DNA of 64,000 nucleotides, taken from positions 21,805-85,804 of the forward strand of contig JAGAWQ010000003.1 of assembly GCA_017941345.1 (NCBI GenBank), given 5' to 3'. This document shows, piece after piece, positions 35,818-46,016 of this stretch. Below the pieces are notes generated by a model. The model saw only the letters and a program-made list of their open reading frames with translations, was not told the DNA's origin and made no database searches. Every line of letters starts with the position of its first letter. Position 1 is the first letter of the stretch. Position numbers and translations under genes: made by a program. The DNA comes from Prevotella sp. Its GTDB lineage: Bacteria > Bacteroidota > Bacteroidia > Bacteroidales > Bacteroidaceae.

Positions 35818-37056
35818 ATGAAACAATTTTTACGCTATTCGTTTGTAGCCCTGCTGGCTATTGTATTCTGTAATGCTCAGGCTGAAGACATCATCTGGCA
35901 GGAAGATTTTTCAAGTTATTCTGCTAATGATGTTCCATCAGGTGGCACTTATAATTATGCTTGTGAGAACGGAGGAGGAACAACCAAGATTTGGACAGAA
36001 AGTTTGGCAGGTGGTACTTCACCTGAGTTATTGGTTGCCAAAAAAGGAGGTTCGTTTACTGCCGTAGTACCCTTAGGAGGAAAAAGCGGACAACTGAATA
36101 TTTCATATAAAACCAACAGGACAGACCTTGCTATTGAAGTTACAGGTGCTACTGTTGGCGAAAAGGTTCGCTCAGGAAATACTGATACATATACTCTTAC
36201 TGTAGCTGGTGGAACAGATAATCTGACAATTAAGATATATATGCCTTCGTCAATTAATAACAATGCGCGTTTAGACGATATTAAGCTCTATCAAGGAACG
36301 GCGAAGAAACCAGCAGGCCTTTCATGGGGCAAAGCTTCTACCACAGTTACATTAGGTGGTGATTATGGCTCAATTCCCACTTTGTCAAATAGTAATAATC
36401 TGCCAGTTACCTGTACCTCTTCAGATGAAGCTGTATGTACCGTCAGCAATGCTGGTGTTATTACTGTTGTTGGTGCTGGTACAACAAAGATTTCTGCTGT
36501 ATTCGAAGGCAATGATGAGTACGAAGCTCAAACCGTTACCATCGATATTACTGTAAATGGAGTCATTGACGATAATGCTAAGGGTGGAAAGAACAATCCG
36601 TATAATATAGAGGACCTGGTTGCTGATTTCAAAGGTGGGCAATTAAATTCAGGCACAACAGTCTATGTAAAGGGTTATATTACCAATATTGACGAAGTGA
36701 GCACACAGTATGGCAATGCTACTTTCAAGATTGCTACGACTTATAATGTTGATGCAGAATATAAACTATCGGTATACAGAGCAAAATATTTGGAGAAAGC
36801 CAATTTCACAAATGAAAACCAAATTAAACTTGGTGATGAAGTCATAGTTAATGGAAAGATTGAAACTTACAATAACGAAGGACGTATAGCTTCAGGTGGC
36901 TATATCTACTCATTAAATGGTAATACCTCAGGAATCAACGCCGTCAAGGCTGATACAGAGGCCAATGCTCCTGCCTACAACCTCGCAGGCCAGAAGGTTG
37001 ACAACAGCTACAAGGGTCTGATTATCAAGAACGGACGGAAGATGATCCAGAAGTAA
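35818..37056 (+). CDS. Secreted multidomain protein with Ig-like and OB-like domains
   Basis: 412 residues. The signal peptide ends near ...FCNAQA. A jelly-roll-like N-terminal domain (about 25-160) is followed by a BIG2-type Ig domain (CTSSDEAVCTVSNAGVITVV, about 170-245). An OB-like domain (NPYNIEDLVADF...TVYVKGYITNI, about 255-370) comes next, then a short C-terminal tail (YNLAGQKVDNSYKGLIIKNG). Such proteins occur on the surface of Prevotella and Bacteroides; the OB part resembles nucleic-acid-binding folds next to secreted nucleases, and a nuclease gene is indeed divergent here. No catalytic motif is seen. Confidence 0.72.
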   Translation: MKQFLRYSFVALLAIVFCNAQAEDIIWQEDFSSYSANDVPSGGTYNYACENGGGTTKIWTESLAGGTSPELLVAKKGGSFTAVVPLGGKSGQLNISYKTNRTDLAIEVTGATVGEKVRSGNTDTYTLTVAGGTDNLTIKIYMPSSINNNARLDDIKLYQGTAKKPAGLSWGKASTTVTLGGDYGSIPTLSNSNNLPVTCTSSDEAVCTVSNAGVITVVGAGTTKISAVFEGNDEYEAQTVTIDITVNGVIDDNAKGGKNNPYNIEDLVADFKGGQLNSGTTVYVKGYITNIDEVSTQYGNATFKIATTYNVDAEYKLSVYRAKYLEKANFTNENQIKLGDEVIVNGKIETYNNEGRIASGGYIYSLNGNTSGINAVKADTEANAPAYNLAGQKVDNSYKGLIIKNGRKMIQK

Positions 37057-37077
37057 TCATAAATAATATGTATTCAG

Positions 37078-37104
37078 AAAAAGGAGCGGCAACGCTCCTT
37101 TTTC
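37078..37104. terminator. Bidirectional terminator
   Basis: AAAAAGGAGCG, loop GCAA, CGCTCCTTTTT. The A-run before and the T-run after the stem let it serve both the plus-strand secreted protein gene and the minus-strand transposase gene that ends at 37105. Confidence 0.9.
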
Positions 37105-37749
37105 TTATTCCCCTTGACAGATTTGGGCGGCTATTTCGTTCAGATGCAGACAGAGGACCCTCATGTTCGTCAGTTTCTCATTTTGGTACGGGTAGGGGGC
37201 CAGCATCAGTAGGCGTCCCTCAGCGCAAGCCTTGAGGAAATACTGTTTCCGTTCTTCTATCTCGTTTTGGTAGAGATGGCGCGAGCATTGCACTTGAAGT
37301 TTGACGGGGCGTTCCAATAAGAAACGATTGCCCATAGCCGGCATCGAGGTGTCCAAGACGGGCATAGGGGAGAGCTGGGTGAAGTATTCTGGGTGCTGGC
37401 GTTTCAACAAGAGGCGACGAGGGTTGTCGTCGAGATAGGATAGCCAGCGTTGTAGCTGGCCTTTTCTGAGCAGGATGCGGTCGTTGTAGTTGGGCTCCCA
37501 GATGAGGCCGTGAGCTCTTCCTGCTGCTGTGTGGCGAGAAGGCTTTTGTTGCGCAGTTAGCGCAACGTATTGAACGGGGCCAGGTTCCGTAGGCTGCGCT
37601 AACTGCGCAGCAGGCAATAATCCAAGCTCCCTTGCAGCCTTCCTGGTCCCCGTCTTAAAGCCCCATATGACATGCCCCAAGTGCTTTTCTATCTTTGTGC
37701 GCACAAAGAGGATACCATGAATATGGTCTGGCATGATGCAGAGCTTCAT
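37105..37749 (-). pseudogene. REP-associated tyrosine (Y1/HUH) transposase, N-terminally truncated
   Basis: 214 residues. It begins almost directly with the HUH motif MPDHIHGILF, whereas family members have roughly 50 or more residues before it. In its frame a stop lies two codons upstream, and an overlapping frame upstream encodes an unrelated-looking short peptide. Family features downstream include HVIWGFKTGTRKAAREL, LIWEPNYNDRILL and LSYLDDNPRRLLLKR. These enzymes cut REP palindromes. A pair of 15-base inverted repeats lies inside the gene at 37550-37609. Probably non-functional, although an internal-start product cannot be excluded. Confidence 0.7.
37549..37609. repeat. REP-like inverted repeat inside the transposase frame
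   Basis: TGCGCAGTTAGCGCA (37550-37564) and TGCGCTAACTGCGCA (37595-37609) are exact reverse complements. Each is itself a small hairpin with 5-base arms. Together they form a 15-base stem with a 30-base loop. Confidence 0.85.
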
Positions 37750-37894
37750 GGGTTCTTATTCTCTTCACAGCGTCGCTTCATCGAAGGCTTCTTGCCTAGA
37801 GCCCATGCTTTGTGGCTATTATCTTTTTGCTCCATAACGATGCAAAAATACGAAATATTTCTTAATCTATCGTTCTTAATTCTTAATTATTTCG

Positions 37895-37902
37895 TACCTT
37901 TG
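37895..37902 (+). promoter_or_regulatory. mutS promoter -7 element
   Basis: TACCTTTG, 7 bases before the ATG. The upstream spacer contains two TTCTTAA heptamers (37873-37886). No TTTG at -33. Confidence 0.55.
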
Positions 37903-37909
37903 CATCGTC

Positions 37910-40534
37910 ATGGCACAAAAAGACGGTAAGGAACTGACCCCGATGATGAAGCAATTCTTCGACTTCAAGGCGAAATACCCTGAAGCCCTTCTGCTGTTTC
38001 GTTGTGGCGACTTTTACGAGACTTACTGCGAAGATGCCATCACGGCCTCGCGCATCTTAGGCATCACGCTGACCCATCGTAACAATGGGGCAGGAGCGAG
38101 GGGCGACGAGATGGCCGGATTTCCACATCATGCGCTGGACACCTATCTGCCTAAACTCATCCGGGCAGGCAAGCGTGTGGCCATCTGCGACCAGCTGGAA
38201 GACCCTAAGCTGACCAAAAAACTGGTCAAACGAGGCATCACAGAGTTGGTGACGCCTGGTGTGGCGATGCAGGATACGGTGCTGAACTACAAGGAGAACA
38301 ACTTTCTTTGTGCTGTCCATTTTGGTAAGTCGTCGTGTGGTGTAGCTTTCCTCGATATCTCGACAGGCGAATTCCTGACCGGCGAGGGCACTTACGACTA
38401 TGTGGAGAAGCTTATTGGCAGTTTCCAGCCTAAGGAGGTGCTCTACGACAGAGGACGCAAGCACGACTTCGAGCGTTATTTTGGTACTCGTCTGGTGACG
38501 TTCGAACTCGACGACTGGGTGTTTACTGAGCAGACCGCCCATCAGAAACTCTTCAAGCACTTCAACGTGAAGTCGCTGAAGGGCTTTGGCATCGACCACC
38601 TGAAGAGTGGAGTCATTGCCTCTGGTGCCATCCTGCAATACCTGGAACAGACGCTGCATACGCAGATAGCCCATATCACCAGCATTTCGCGCATCGAGGA
38701 GGATAAATACGTCAGGTTGGACAAGTTTACCGTTCGCTCTTTGGAGCTGATTTATCCGATGCAGGAAGATGGTAAGAGTCTGCTGAATATCATTGATAAA
38801 ACGGTGACGCCTATGGGTGGCCGACTGTTGCGTCGCTGGCTCGTCTTCCCCTTGAAAGACGAGAAGCCCATCAACGAACGTCTCGACATCGTAGACTATT
38901 ACTATCGCGAGCCAGAGTTCCGGCAATGTATCGACGACCAGCTGCATCGTATTGGTGACTTGGAGCGTATCATCTCGAAGGTGGCTGTCGGTCGTGTGTC
39001 ACCCCGTGAGGTGGTACAGTTGAAGATGGCTCTGCAGGCTTTGCAACCCATCAAGACCGCTTGCCTCTATGCCAACAACGAGGCGCTGAAAAGGGTAGGG
39101 GAGCAGCTGAACCTCTGCGAGTCGATTCGCGACCGAATAGAACGTGAGATACAGAACGACCCGCCTCAGCTGGTAGCCAAGGGTGGGGTGATTCGCGATG
39201 GCGTGAATGCTGAACTCGACGAGTTACGCCATATTGCCTATTCTGGTAAGGACTATCTGCTACAGATTCAGGAGCGCGAAGCCCAGCAAACAGGCATCGC
39301 CTCGCTGAAGGTAGGCTATAACAATGTGTTTGGCTACTATCTGGAGGTGCGTAATACTTATAAGGATAAGGTACCCCAGGAGTGGGTTCGCAAGCAGACG
39401 CTGGCTCAGGCAGAACGTTATATCACACAGGAGCTGAAGGAGTACGAAGAGAAGATTCTGGGTGCTGAGGACAAAATCCTCTCCCTCGAACAGCAACTCT
39501 TCAACGACCTTATCCTGGCCCTTCAGGAGTTTATCCCCCAGATACAAATCAACGCCAATGTGGTGGCCCATCTCGACTGTCTGCTCTCAGCAGCGAAGAC
39601 AGCAGAGGAGAACCACTACGTTCGTCCTGTCATCGACGCCAGCGACGTGATAGACATCAAGCAAGGTCGCCATCCCGTCATCGAGACACAGCTGCCTATT
39701 GGCGAGCATTACGTGCCTAACGACATCCTCTTGGACTCTGAGCGCCAGCAGATTATCATCATTACGGGACCTAATATGGCGGGTAAGTCAGCGCTGTTGC
39801 GTCAGACGGCCCTCATCGTGCTGTTGGCCCAGATAGGTAGTTTCGTGCCTGCAGAGAGTGCTAAAATCGGTTTGGTGGACAAGATTTTCACCCGTGTGGG
39901 TGCTTCAGATAATATTTCGTTGGGCGAGTCGACTTTTATGGTAGAGATGACGGAGGCTGCCAACATCCTGAATAATGTGACGCCTCGCTCGCTGGTTCTT
40001 TTCGACGAGTTGGGACGAGGCACCTCTACTTACGACGGTATCTCGATAGCGTGGGCCATCGTGGAATATCTGCACGAACACCCTAAGGCTCAGGCTCGTA
40101 CGCTCTTCGCCACTCACTATCATGAGCTGAACGAGATGGAGAAGAACTTCAAGCGCATCAAGAACTACAATGTCTCCGTACGTGAGGTAGAAGGCAAGGT
40201 CATCTTCCTGCGTAAGTTGGAGAAAGGTGGCTCAGAACACTCGTTTGGTATTCATGTGGCGGAGATTTCAGGCATGCCCAGGTCGATTGTGAAGCGTGCC
40301 AACGTGATATTGAAGCAGTTGGAGGCTGACAACGCTCAGGTGGGTAGCGTGGGTAAGCCAACAGCGGAGATAGCCCAGAGTCGTGAGGGTATGCAACTCT
40401 CGTTCTTCCAGTTGGACGACCCCGTACTCTGTCAGGTACGCGACGAAATCTTAGGCCTCGATGTCAACAACCTGACACCCCTCGAGGCCCTGAACAAACT
40501 CAACGATATCAAGAAAATCGTATCAGGAAGGTAG
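37910..40534 (+). CDS. mutS: DNA mismatch repair protein MutS
   Basis: 874 residues. The mismatch-contact motif is near residue 38 (GDFYE; Phe inserts at the mismatch). The connector, lever and clamp regions follow, then the ATPase: Walker [29 protein letters not shown], Walker [17 protein letters not shown] and ATHYHELN. It recognises mismatches and recruits MutL. Its promoter element is 7 bases from the ATG. Its 3' end overlaps the convergent histidine kinase gene by 12 bases. Confidence 0.97.
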   Translation: MAQKDGKELTPMMKQFFDFKAKYPEALLLFRCGDFYETYCEDAITASRILGITLTHRNNGAGARGDEMAGFPHHALDTYLPKLIRAGKRVAICDQLEDPKLTKKLVKRGITELVTPGVAMQDTVLNYKENNFLCAVHFGKSSCGVAFLDISTGEFLTGEGTYDYVEKLIGSFQPKEVLYDRGRKHDFERYFGTRLVTFELDDWVFTEQTAHQKLFKHFNVKSLKGFGIDHLKSGVIASGAILQYLEQTLHTQIAHITSISRIEEDKYVRLDKFTVRSLELIYPMQEDGKSLLNIIDKTVTPMGGRLLRRWLVFPLKDEKPINERLDIVDYYYREPEFRQCIDDQLHRIGDLERIISKVAVGRVSPREVVQLKMALQALQPIKTACLYANNEALKRVGEQLNLCESIRDRIEREIQNDPPQLVAKGGVIRDGVNAELDELRHIAYSGKDYLLQIQEREAQQTGIASLKVGYNNVFGYYLEVRNTYKDKVPQEWVRKQTLAQAERYITQELKEYEEKILGAEDKILSLEQQLFNDLILALQEFIPQIQINANVVAHLDCLLSAAKTAEENHYVRPVIDASDVIDIKQGRHPVIETQLPIGEHYVPNDILLDSERQQIIIITGPNMAGKSALLRQTALIVLLAQIGSFVPAESAKIGLVDKIFTRVGASDNISLGESTFMVEMTEAANILNNVTPRSLVLFDELGRGTSTYDGISIAWAIVEYLHEHPKAQARTLFATHYHELNEMEKNFKRIKNYNVSVREVEGKVIFLRKLEKGGSEHSFGIHVAEISGMPRSIVKRANVILKQLEADNAQVGSVGKPTAEIAQSREGMQLSFFQLDDPVLCQVRDEILGLDVNNLTPLEALNKLNDIKKIVSGR

Positions 40535-42331
40535 AATCAGCACAAAGCGTGCGCCTTTCTTGTAAGAATCGTCGATGTCGAGCGAGCCTCCCAGCAGCTC
40601 TGCTATCTTATGGCTCATGGTGAGTCCTAAGCCCAGTCCCTGCTTGAAGTTATCGACCTTATAGAAACGCTCGAAAATCTTCTCGTGGTATTTCTTGTCG
40701 ATACCAATACCCGTATCCGTAACGGTAAACTCTACGCCTCCATTAGCAGCACGCTCCCTGACCTTCAGCTCTATCTCACCTTCCTTCGTGAACTTCAGCG
40801 CATTATTCATGAGCTGGTTCAGGATTTTCTTTAGCGCTATCTTGTTGGTACGCAGGGTGAAGTCTTGAGCGAGCATGTTTTTATAGTTAAGTTGCAGGTG
40901 TGCGTTGTTGATGACCGACGCATTTTTGATAACCTCCTGACACAACTGGTGGATGTTGACATTGTCGTTACGCTCATAGTGCTCCCTGCTCTCATCCTCA
41001 GCAACCTCCAGCAGTTCGTTGACGAGATTGGTAATCTCAATGGTGTTCTTACTGATGTCGCTAATCATGTTGTTACGTTCTTCCTCCTCCAGCTCGTAGT
41101 CAGGATTCGTAATCACCTGAGCAAAGCCTGTGATGACGTTCAACGGGGTGCGTATCTCGTGGCTTACATGCTCAATGAACGAGGTCTTCATGCGGTCAGA
41201 CTCTTGGGCATGGTCCAGAGCTATCTCCAGCTCTTTGTTCTGCTTCAGCAGTTTCTTCTGATAACGACGTTTCTGCAGATAACGCGAAGCCACTAGTCCG
41301 AGGGCTACAGCCAGCAGTCCGATGACAGCAGCAAACCAGTGTTCCCGTTCTTTGGCGGCTTCCCTAATCATGGCTTCATGGTCTTTCTCCGCCTTCTCAG
41401 TCAACAGCGTCAGGCCGGTTTCTGCGTTTACCTCATTGATGTTGTCGTAGAGCAAGTCGCTGTTCAGCGAGTCGCGCAAGTCGCGACGGATAGCCGACTC
41501 CTTCATACAGAGGTCGTAGCGACCCATCATCTCGTAAATGTGGCCCTTGACGTCATGTATGGTGATGAGGTCCAGTCCTGGCACCTCCTTTTGGTCTAAT
41601 AATGCCAAAGCCTCGTCATATTGTCCGTTGAAACTCTTCTGGAAGATGCTCATGGATACCATTCCCACGCTGTCGACGAAATGGTGCTGCTTCAGATAGT
41701 TGTCGAACTCTGCCTTAGCCTTTGTGAATTTGGCCTTGTCACTCATGAAGAAGCTGATTTGCCCTTTCTGGGACAGATACATCTTGTAATAGTCGGGATA
41801 AACGATGGCGAGCGAGCCAAACTTCTCGTTCCATTCCCAAGCTTCCTTGGGTTCGCGTGTCGACTGTAGTGCGGCGATGCGTGAGTAGATGCTGATGAGG
41901 GCTCCGCTATCTGCCTGGTTGACAATCTTCAGCGATTCCATGAAATACTGTTTCGCCATGCGGTAGTTGCCTCGCGACTCATAGACCGTAGCCAGCGACG
42001 TGTAGACGATGTCGTAGTGCTTGGCGCCCTCAGACTTCATCTCTTCCAGGATTTCATTGGAGCGCTTGATGGCCTGATAAGCTCTGCCGTGATCTACTAA
42101 ATACAGCACTTCGTTCTGGCGCATCTTGTAATAAGAGCGCTGCCGTCCTTGCTTTTTGTAGTATGCCTCTACTTTCTTAGAGGTTTCCCAGAATTCTTTC
42201 TCCTTCTCCGGCTCGTTGTACAGCTTAAAATATTGCTTATACAGTTTTCTAAAAGCCGTATCCTGTTGTTGCTGGGCATTCACTCCCAGACAGCATAACA
42301 ACAGCATCAATATGAGAAGGTGTCTATGCAT
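40523..42331 (-). CDS. Sensor histidine kinase with TPR-type periplasmic domain
   Basis: 602 residues. The signal peptide ends near ...CLGVNAQ. A periplasmic helical region with TPR-like repeats runs to about residue 330, followed by one membrane span ([19 protein letters not shown]). A coiled segment precedes HisKA with the phospho-His box [15 protein letters not shown], then HATPase_c with N, G1 (DTGIGID) and G2 ([10 protein letters not shown]) boxes. No receiver domain is present and no response regulator is nearby. It autophosphorylates in response to an unknown envelope signal. It is third in ychF-lgt-kinase, overlapping lgt by one base. Confidence 0.9.
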   Translation of the reverse strand: MHRHLLILMLLLCCLGVNAQQQQDTAFRKLYKQYFKLYNEPEKEKEFWETSKKVEAYYKKQGRQRSYYKMRQNEVLYLVDHGRAYQAIKRSNEILEEMKSEGAKHYDIVYTSLATVYESRGNYRMAKQYFMESLKIVNQADSGALISIYSRIAALQSTREPKEAWEWNEKFGSLAIVYPDYYKMYLSQKGQISFFMSDKAKFTKAKAEFDNYLKQHHFVDSVGMVSMSIFQKSFNGQYDEALALLDQKEVPGLDLITIHDVKGHIYEMMGRYDLCMKESAIRRDLRDSLNSDLLYDNINEVNAETGLTLLTEKAEKDHEAMIREAAKEREHWFAAVIGLLAVALGLVASRYLQKRRYQKKLLKQNKELEIALDHAQESDRMKTSFIEHVSHEIRTPLNVITGFAQVITNPDYELEEEERNNMISDISKNTIEITNLVNELLEVAEDESREHYERNDNVNIHQLCQEVIKNASVINNAHLQLNYKNMLAQDFTLRTNKIALKKILNQLMNNALKFTKEGEIELKVRERAANGGVEFTVTDTGIGIDKKYHEKIFERFYKVDNFKQGLGLGLTMSHKIAELLGGSLDIDDSYKKGARFVLILPS

Positions 42332-43143
42332 CAGGCTTTTTGTTTTCTAAACATGCAGTACAATCCAAGGATAATGAAGGGGATAGAGAGAATCTGTCCC
42401 ATATCGAGAGGGAGCGATGCCTCGAAGGCTTCCTGTATCTCCTTCGTGTATTCGATGAAGAAACGGAAGGTGAAGATATAGAACAGGCAGAAGCCAAAGT
42501 ACCAGCCTGTGCCAATCTTCTCAGGCATCTTCTTGTGAAGATACCACATGACAAAGAACAGAATGGCGTAGGCGATAGCCTCGTAGAGCTGTCCCGGGTG
42601 GCGAGGCATCATATCAACGCGCTCGAAGATGAAAGCCCAGGGTACATCCGTTTCCTTACCGATAATCTCTGAGTTCATCAGGTTGCCCAAACGGATAAAG
42701 CAGGCCGTCGTTCCTGTAGCAATAGCGATATTGTCGAGTACGCGCCAAAGACTCAGCTTCGTGTGCTTCACATAGAGCCAGAGGGCAATCATCAAGCCCA
42801 ATGTGCCACCATGCGAGGCCAGGCCTTCGTAGCCTGTAAACTTCCATCCGCCATCTGCCATGAAGTGGATAGGCAGGAACATCTCTATGATACCCTTACC
42901 GCTGGTCAGGAAGTAGTCTGGCTGATAGAAGATGCAATGACCCAGACGGGCTCCAATCAGGATGCCCAGGAAACAATAGATGAACAAGGGGTCGAAGAGC
43001 TCATCCTTGATTTTCTGCTCCTTATAGAGCTTTTTGACCAGCAGATAGGCCAGCAACAGACCTATCAGCCAACACATAGAGTACCAGCGGAAAGGTCCGA
43101 AGGTCAGACTTGGGTTCCAGACAATATAGTTGAGAATGTTCAT
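42331..43143 (-). CDS. lgt: Prolipoprotein diacylglyceryl transferase
   Basis: 270 residues with about seven membrane segments. Lgt signatures are visible: [15 protein letters not shown], the HGGTLGLM region, the [12 protein letters not shown] motif and HPGQLYEA. It transfers diacylglycerol from phosphatidylglycerol to the lipobox cysteine of prolipoproteins in the inner membrane, the first step in maturing the several lipoproteins in this window. It overlaps both ychF and the kinase gene by one base, so the three are co-transcribed. Confidence 0.95.
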   Translation of the reverse strand: MNILNYIVWNPSLTFGPFRWYSMCWLIGLLLAYLLVKKLYKEQKIKDELFDPLFIYCFLGILIGARLGHCIFYQPDYFLTSGKGIIEMFLPIHFMADGGWKFTGYEGLASHGGTLGLMIALWLYVKHTKLSLWRVLDNIAIATGTTACFIRLGNLMNSEIIGKETDVPWAFIFERVDMMPRHPGQLYEAIAYAILFFVMWYLHKKMPEKIGTGWYFGFCLFYIFTFRFFIEYTKEIQEAFEASLPLDMGQILSIPFIILGLYCMFRKQKA

Positions 43144-44243
43144 TATACGTTAAATCTAAAATGCATGATGTCACCATCCTGCACAACATATTCCTTACCT
43201 TCAATACCCATCTTGCCTGCCTCGCGGACAGCGGCCTCAGAGCCATATTGGATGTAGTCGTCGTACTTGATGACCTCAGCACGGATAAAACCCTTTTCGA
43301 AGTCGGTATGGATAACACCAGCACATTGTGGAGCCTTCCAGCCTTTCTTATATGTCCACGCCTTCACCTCCATCTCGCCAGCAGTAATGAAGGTCTCGAG
43401 GTTCAGCAGAGCGTAGGCTTTCTTGATGAGGCGGTTCACACCACTCTCCTCCAGGCCTAACTCTTCTAAGAACAGTTGCTTGTCTTCATAGCTCTCCAGT
43501 TCTGCGATGTCCTCTTCCGTCTTGGCAGCTATCACCATCGACTCAGCACCCTCTTCCTTAGCCAACGCCTCCACCTTCTGCGTAAAGGCATTACCACTCT
43601 TGGCATCAGCCTCACCCACGTTGCAGACGTACAGCACGGGCTTGGCTGTCAGCAGGAACAGGTTGCGGGCGCAGTCCTGCTCGTCTTTCGACTCGAACTC
43701 CACGATACGAGCGTTCTTACCTTGCTCCAGCACCTCCTTATAGGCCTTCAGCACGCTAACCTCTATCTTGGCATCTTTGTTGCCGGCAGCTGCTGCTTTC
43801 TCCGTCTTAGCCAAACGGCTCTCGATGGTCTCTAGGTCTTTCAGCTGCAGCTCAGTATCGATAATCTCCTTGTCGCGGATGGGGTCTATCGTACCATCCA
43901 CATGAGTGATGTTTTCATCTTCAAAACAACGCAACACATGGATGATGGCGTCCGTCTCACGAATGTTTCCCAAAAACTTGTTACCCAATCCTTCACCTTT
44001 TGATGCTCCCTTGACCAGTCCTGCGATATCTACAATTTCGCAGGTGGCAGGTACGATACGACCTGGGTGTACCAACTCTGCGAGCTTCGTCAGTCGCTCG
44101 TCAGGTACGGTAATCACACCCACATTAGGCTCTATCGTACAGAAAGGGAAGTTTGCTGCCTGTGCCTTTGCACTCGACAGGCAGTTAAACAACGTAGACT
44201 TACCCACGTTAGGCAGTCCCACAATACCACACTTTAATGACAT
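43143..44243 (-). CDS. ychF: Redox-regulated ATPase YchF (Obg-family)
   Basis: 366 residues from the ATG at 44243, which gives the canonical start [18 protein letters not shown] longer upstream frame overlaps the promoter and is rejected. The G-domain is in front, with a helical coiled insert, and the TGS domain is at the end ([16 protein letters not shown]...[14 protein letters not shown]). YchF binds ribosomes and hydrolyses ATP. It is first in its operon. Confidence 0.96.
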   Translation of the reverse strand: MSLKCGIVGLPNVGKSTLFNCLSSAKAQAANFPFCTIEPNVGVITVPDERLTKLAELVHPGRIVPATCEIVDIAGLVKGASKGEGLGNKFLGNIRETDAIIHVLRCFEDENITHVDGTIDPIRDKEIIDTELQLKDLETIESRLAKTEKAAAAGNKDAKIEVSVLKAYKEVLEQGKNARIVEFESKDEQDCARNLFLLTAKPVLYVCNVGEADAKSGNAFTQKVEALAKEEGAESMVIAAKTEEDIAELESYEDKQLFLEELGLEESGVNRLIKKAYALLNLETFITAGEMEVKAWTYKKGWKAPQCAGVIHTDFEKGFIRAEVIKYDDYIQYGSEAAVREAGKMGIEGKEYVVQDGDIMHFRFNV

Positions 44244-44272
44244 TTCTTCTAAATAAACGTTTATTTTGGCTA

Positions 44273-44304
44273 CAAAGGTACAAAATATTTCGTATCTTTG
44301 CAAA
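44273..44304 (-). promoter_or_regulatory. Promoter of ychF-lgt-kinase operon
   Basis: On the minus strand, TTTG (44301-44304), 20 bases, TACCTTTG (44273-44280), 30 bases from the ychF start. Confidence 0.75.
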
Positions 44305-44389
44305 CAGAACAGAAATAAATTGTAATTGGAAGCGTATGACGATGATGAAAAGACCATTGAAGATGAGTTTATAGCCACGTATTATCATC

Positions 44390-44690
44390 ATGGGGCTAAT
44401 CACCTCAGCGATAGGTGAGATAGGTGGTCAGGCGGGTCGGTTGTTGTTGATGACAGTAGCCATAGCATATCATCCTGATGCTTTGTGTCGTGATGGTAGC
44501 AGCTCCTGGTGTGCCTGGTGGAAGCATCATGGTAGCACTTGCCCCATTAGCCAGTATCCTGGGATTTGACAGCGAACAACAGGCATTGATGATAGCTCTC
44601 TACATCGCTCTTGACTCGTTTGGAACGGCTTGTAACGTGACAGGCGACGGAGCCATCGCTATAGTGGTCGACAAGTTTCGAAGGAAATAG
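44390..44690 (+). pseudogene. Decayed C-terminal remnant of a dicarboxylate/amino acid:cation symporter
   Basis: From 44478 the frame reads APGVPGGSIMVALAPLASIL, followed by DSFGTACNVTGDGAIAIVVD. These match the hairpin-2/TM8 end of DAACS (GltP/DctA-type) symporters. From 44390 a different frame reads GEIGGQAGRLLLMTVAIAY, which also looks like this protein, so at least one frameshift is present. The N-terminal two-thirds is missing. It is flanked by the ychF promoter and a strong hairpin. A relic of a lost transporter gene. Confidence 0.7.
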
Positions 44691-44703
44691 TCTGAATGCA
44701 AAA

Positions 44704-44750
44704 AGAAAGCGGAACTTCATGGCTGAGGTTCCGCTTTCTTCTTGTCTTTA
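44704..44750. terminator. Terminator hairpin between symporter remnant and rubredoxin
   Basis: AAGAAAGCGGAAC (44704-44716) pairs with GTTCCGCTTTCTT (44729-44741), 12-base loop. A T-rich tail follows on the plus side and an A-run turned T-run on the minus side, so it can stop transcription from both directions. Confidence 0.8.
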
Positions 44751-44909
44751 CTCTTCTACAGAGAAGTCGTCCTTACCAACACCGCAGATGGGGCATACCC
44801 AATCCTCGGGGATGTCTTCAAAGGCTGTGCCAGGAGCGATACCGCTATCTGGATCGCCTACTTCTGGGTCATAAACATAACCACATGTGTCGCAAATGTA
44901 CTTTTTCAT
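44749..44909 (-). pseudogene. Rubredoxin gene with a single-base frameshift
   Basis: From the ATG at 44909 the frame reads [20 protein letters not shown] and continues to GIAPGTA. The rest of rubredoxin ([20 protein letters not shown], stop at 44749) is in another frame. One T is missing near 44820: GCCTTGAAGAC where a three-T GCCTTTGAAGAC would restore a 53-residue protein with both CxxC iron sites. Rubredoxin is a one-iron electron carrier. It lies 16 bases after the GT9 gene. The rest of the gene looks undamaged, so this is a very recent mutation or a sequence error in a short T-run. Confidence 0.88.
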
Positions 44910-44925
44910 AATCACAAAAAATTAT

Positions 44926-45984
44926 TTAGTTATTAATAGAAAGGATATGTTCTGCCTTTTCAATGATTGTCTTTGGCGCAATGTTGTTCATGCAGGCATA
45001 GTCGCCACGACGACAGGGCTTCTGACCGAAGATGCTGCACGGACGGCACTCCAGGTCTGTCTGGATGATGTTGTCTTCCGTCTGGCCCCATCCTAAGAAT
45101 CCCGCATAGGGGTGTGTGGCTCCCCAGATGCTGATGACAGGAGTACTAGTCAGCGAGGCCAGATGCATATTCGACGAATCCATCGAAATCATGAGGTTCA
45201 GATGGCTCATCAGGATGAGCTCTTGGTGTAGCGACTCCAAGTGATGGCCCACATTGACGCATTCGGAGTGCTGTTGGCACCACTCGTTGAAGTACAAGTC
45301 CTCCTGCTGGCCTCGTCCAAAGAGGAAGATGCGAGCCCTGGGGTGCTTGGCTATCAGTTGCTCGATGACCTGATGCATCAGATGGGGAGGATAAACTTTG
45401 CCTTCATGAGCTGCGAAGGGCGCTATGCCAATCCATTGCTCAAACGAATTTTTCACGTTAATGCCTGCGGGTAGCATGTTCAAGTTACCTCCTTCCTGCT
45501 CAGGAAAGATGCTCTTAAAATGAATGTCCACAGGATAGCCCAATCGACGGAACACCTCTGCATAGTTCTGGAATGAGGTAGGCTGTTGTTGCAACTGTTT
45601 CTTCGATGATTTGGTGATGCGTCGACGCCCTTTGCGATGCTTATTGATGTGGGCGACCTTATAATGGCCTACGTTAAAACGGAGCCGGAGATATTCTGAG
45701 CGCAGCACGTTATGCAAGTCAGCAACTGCCGTAAACTGCTTGGCAGCCAGACGGCGGTAGAGGGCATTGAGTCCCCTGATGCCATGATACTCGTGTTTCA
45801 AATCAGCTACCATGAAATTGACGTTAGGAGCCAAGTCCTCAAACAGCGGGCGTGCAAAAGCACGGCTCAGCACCGTGATGCGGACATGAGGATACTGTAT
45901 GGCCAACGAATACACTACAGGTACTACCATAGCCACATCGCCCATAGCGGAAAAACGGATGACGAGTATATGCTCTTTTCTCAT
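44926..45984 (-). CDS. Glycosyltransferase family 9 (heptosyltransferase-like)
   Basis: 352 residues. It starts ILVIRFSAMGDVAMVVPVVY, the GT9 acceptor-domain opening with a catalytic-type Asp. The C-terminal half holds the donor-site segments IGIAPFAAHEGKVYPPHLM and MSHLNLMISMDSSNMHLASL. GT9 enzymes add heptose or related sugars to LPS core at the inner membrane face. It follows DUF4254 by 26 bases of heptamer repeat, and those two genes are commonly paired in Bacteroidales. Confidence 0.9.
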   Translation of the reverse strand: MRKEHILVIRFSAMGDVAMVVPVVYSLAIQYPHVRITVLSRAFARPLFEDLAPNVNFMVADLKHEYHGIRGLNALYRRLAAKQFTAVADLHNVLRSEYLRLRFNVGHYKVAHINKHRKGRRRITKSSKKQLQQQPTSFQNYAEVFRRLGYPVDIHFKSIFPEQEGGNLNMLPAGINVKNSFEQWIGIAPFAAHEGKVYPPHLMHQVIEQLIAKHPRARIFLFGRGQQEDLYFNEWCQQHSECVNVGHHLESLHQELILMSHLNLMISMDSSNMHLASLTSTPVISIWGATHPYAGFLGWGQTEDNIIQTDLECRPCSIFGQKPCRRGDYACMNNIAPKTIIEKAEHILSINN

Positions 45985-45988
45985 GCCT

Positions 45989-46016
45989 CTCTTTTCTCAC
46001 CTCTCACCACTCACTT
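45989..46016. repeat. Heptanucleotide repeat between the DUF4254 and GT9 genes
   Basis: Units CTCTTTT, CTCACCT, CTCACCA and CTCACTT. The repeat contains the stop codon of the DUF4254 gene. Confidence 0.78.

Noticed and set aside
37672-37929. An 85-codon plus-strand frame ahead of mutS
   Set aside because: It overlaps the mutS promoter and start, is antisense to the transposase remnant and has no recognisable features.
38057-38947. A 296-codon open frame antisense to mutS
   Set aside because: It lies wholly within mutS, has no motifs and no promoter; a shadow frame.
44478-44690. The 70-codon frame taken as a real small membrane protein
   Set aside because: Its sequence is the recognisable C-terminal core of a DAACS symporter and the preceding part lies in another frame, so it is a remnant.
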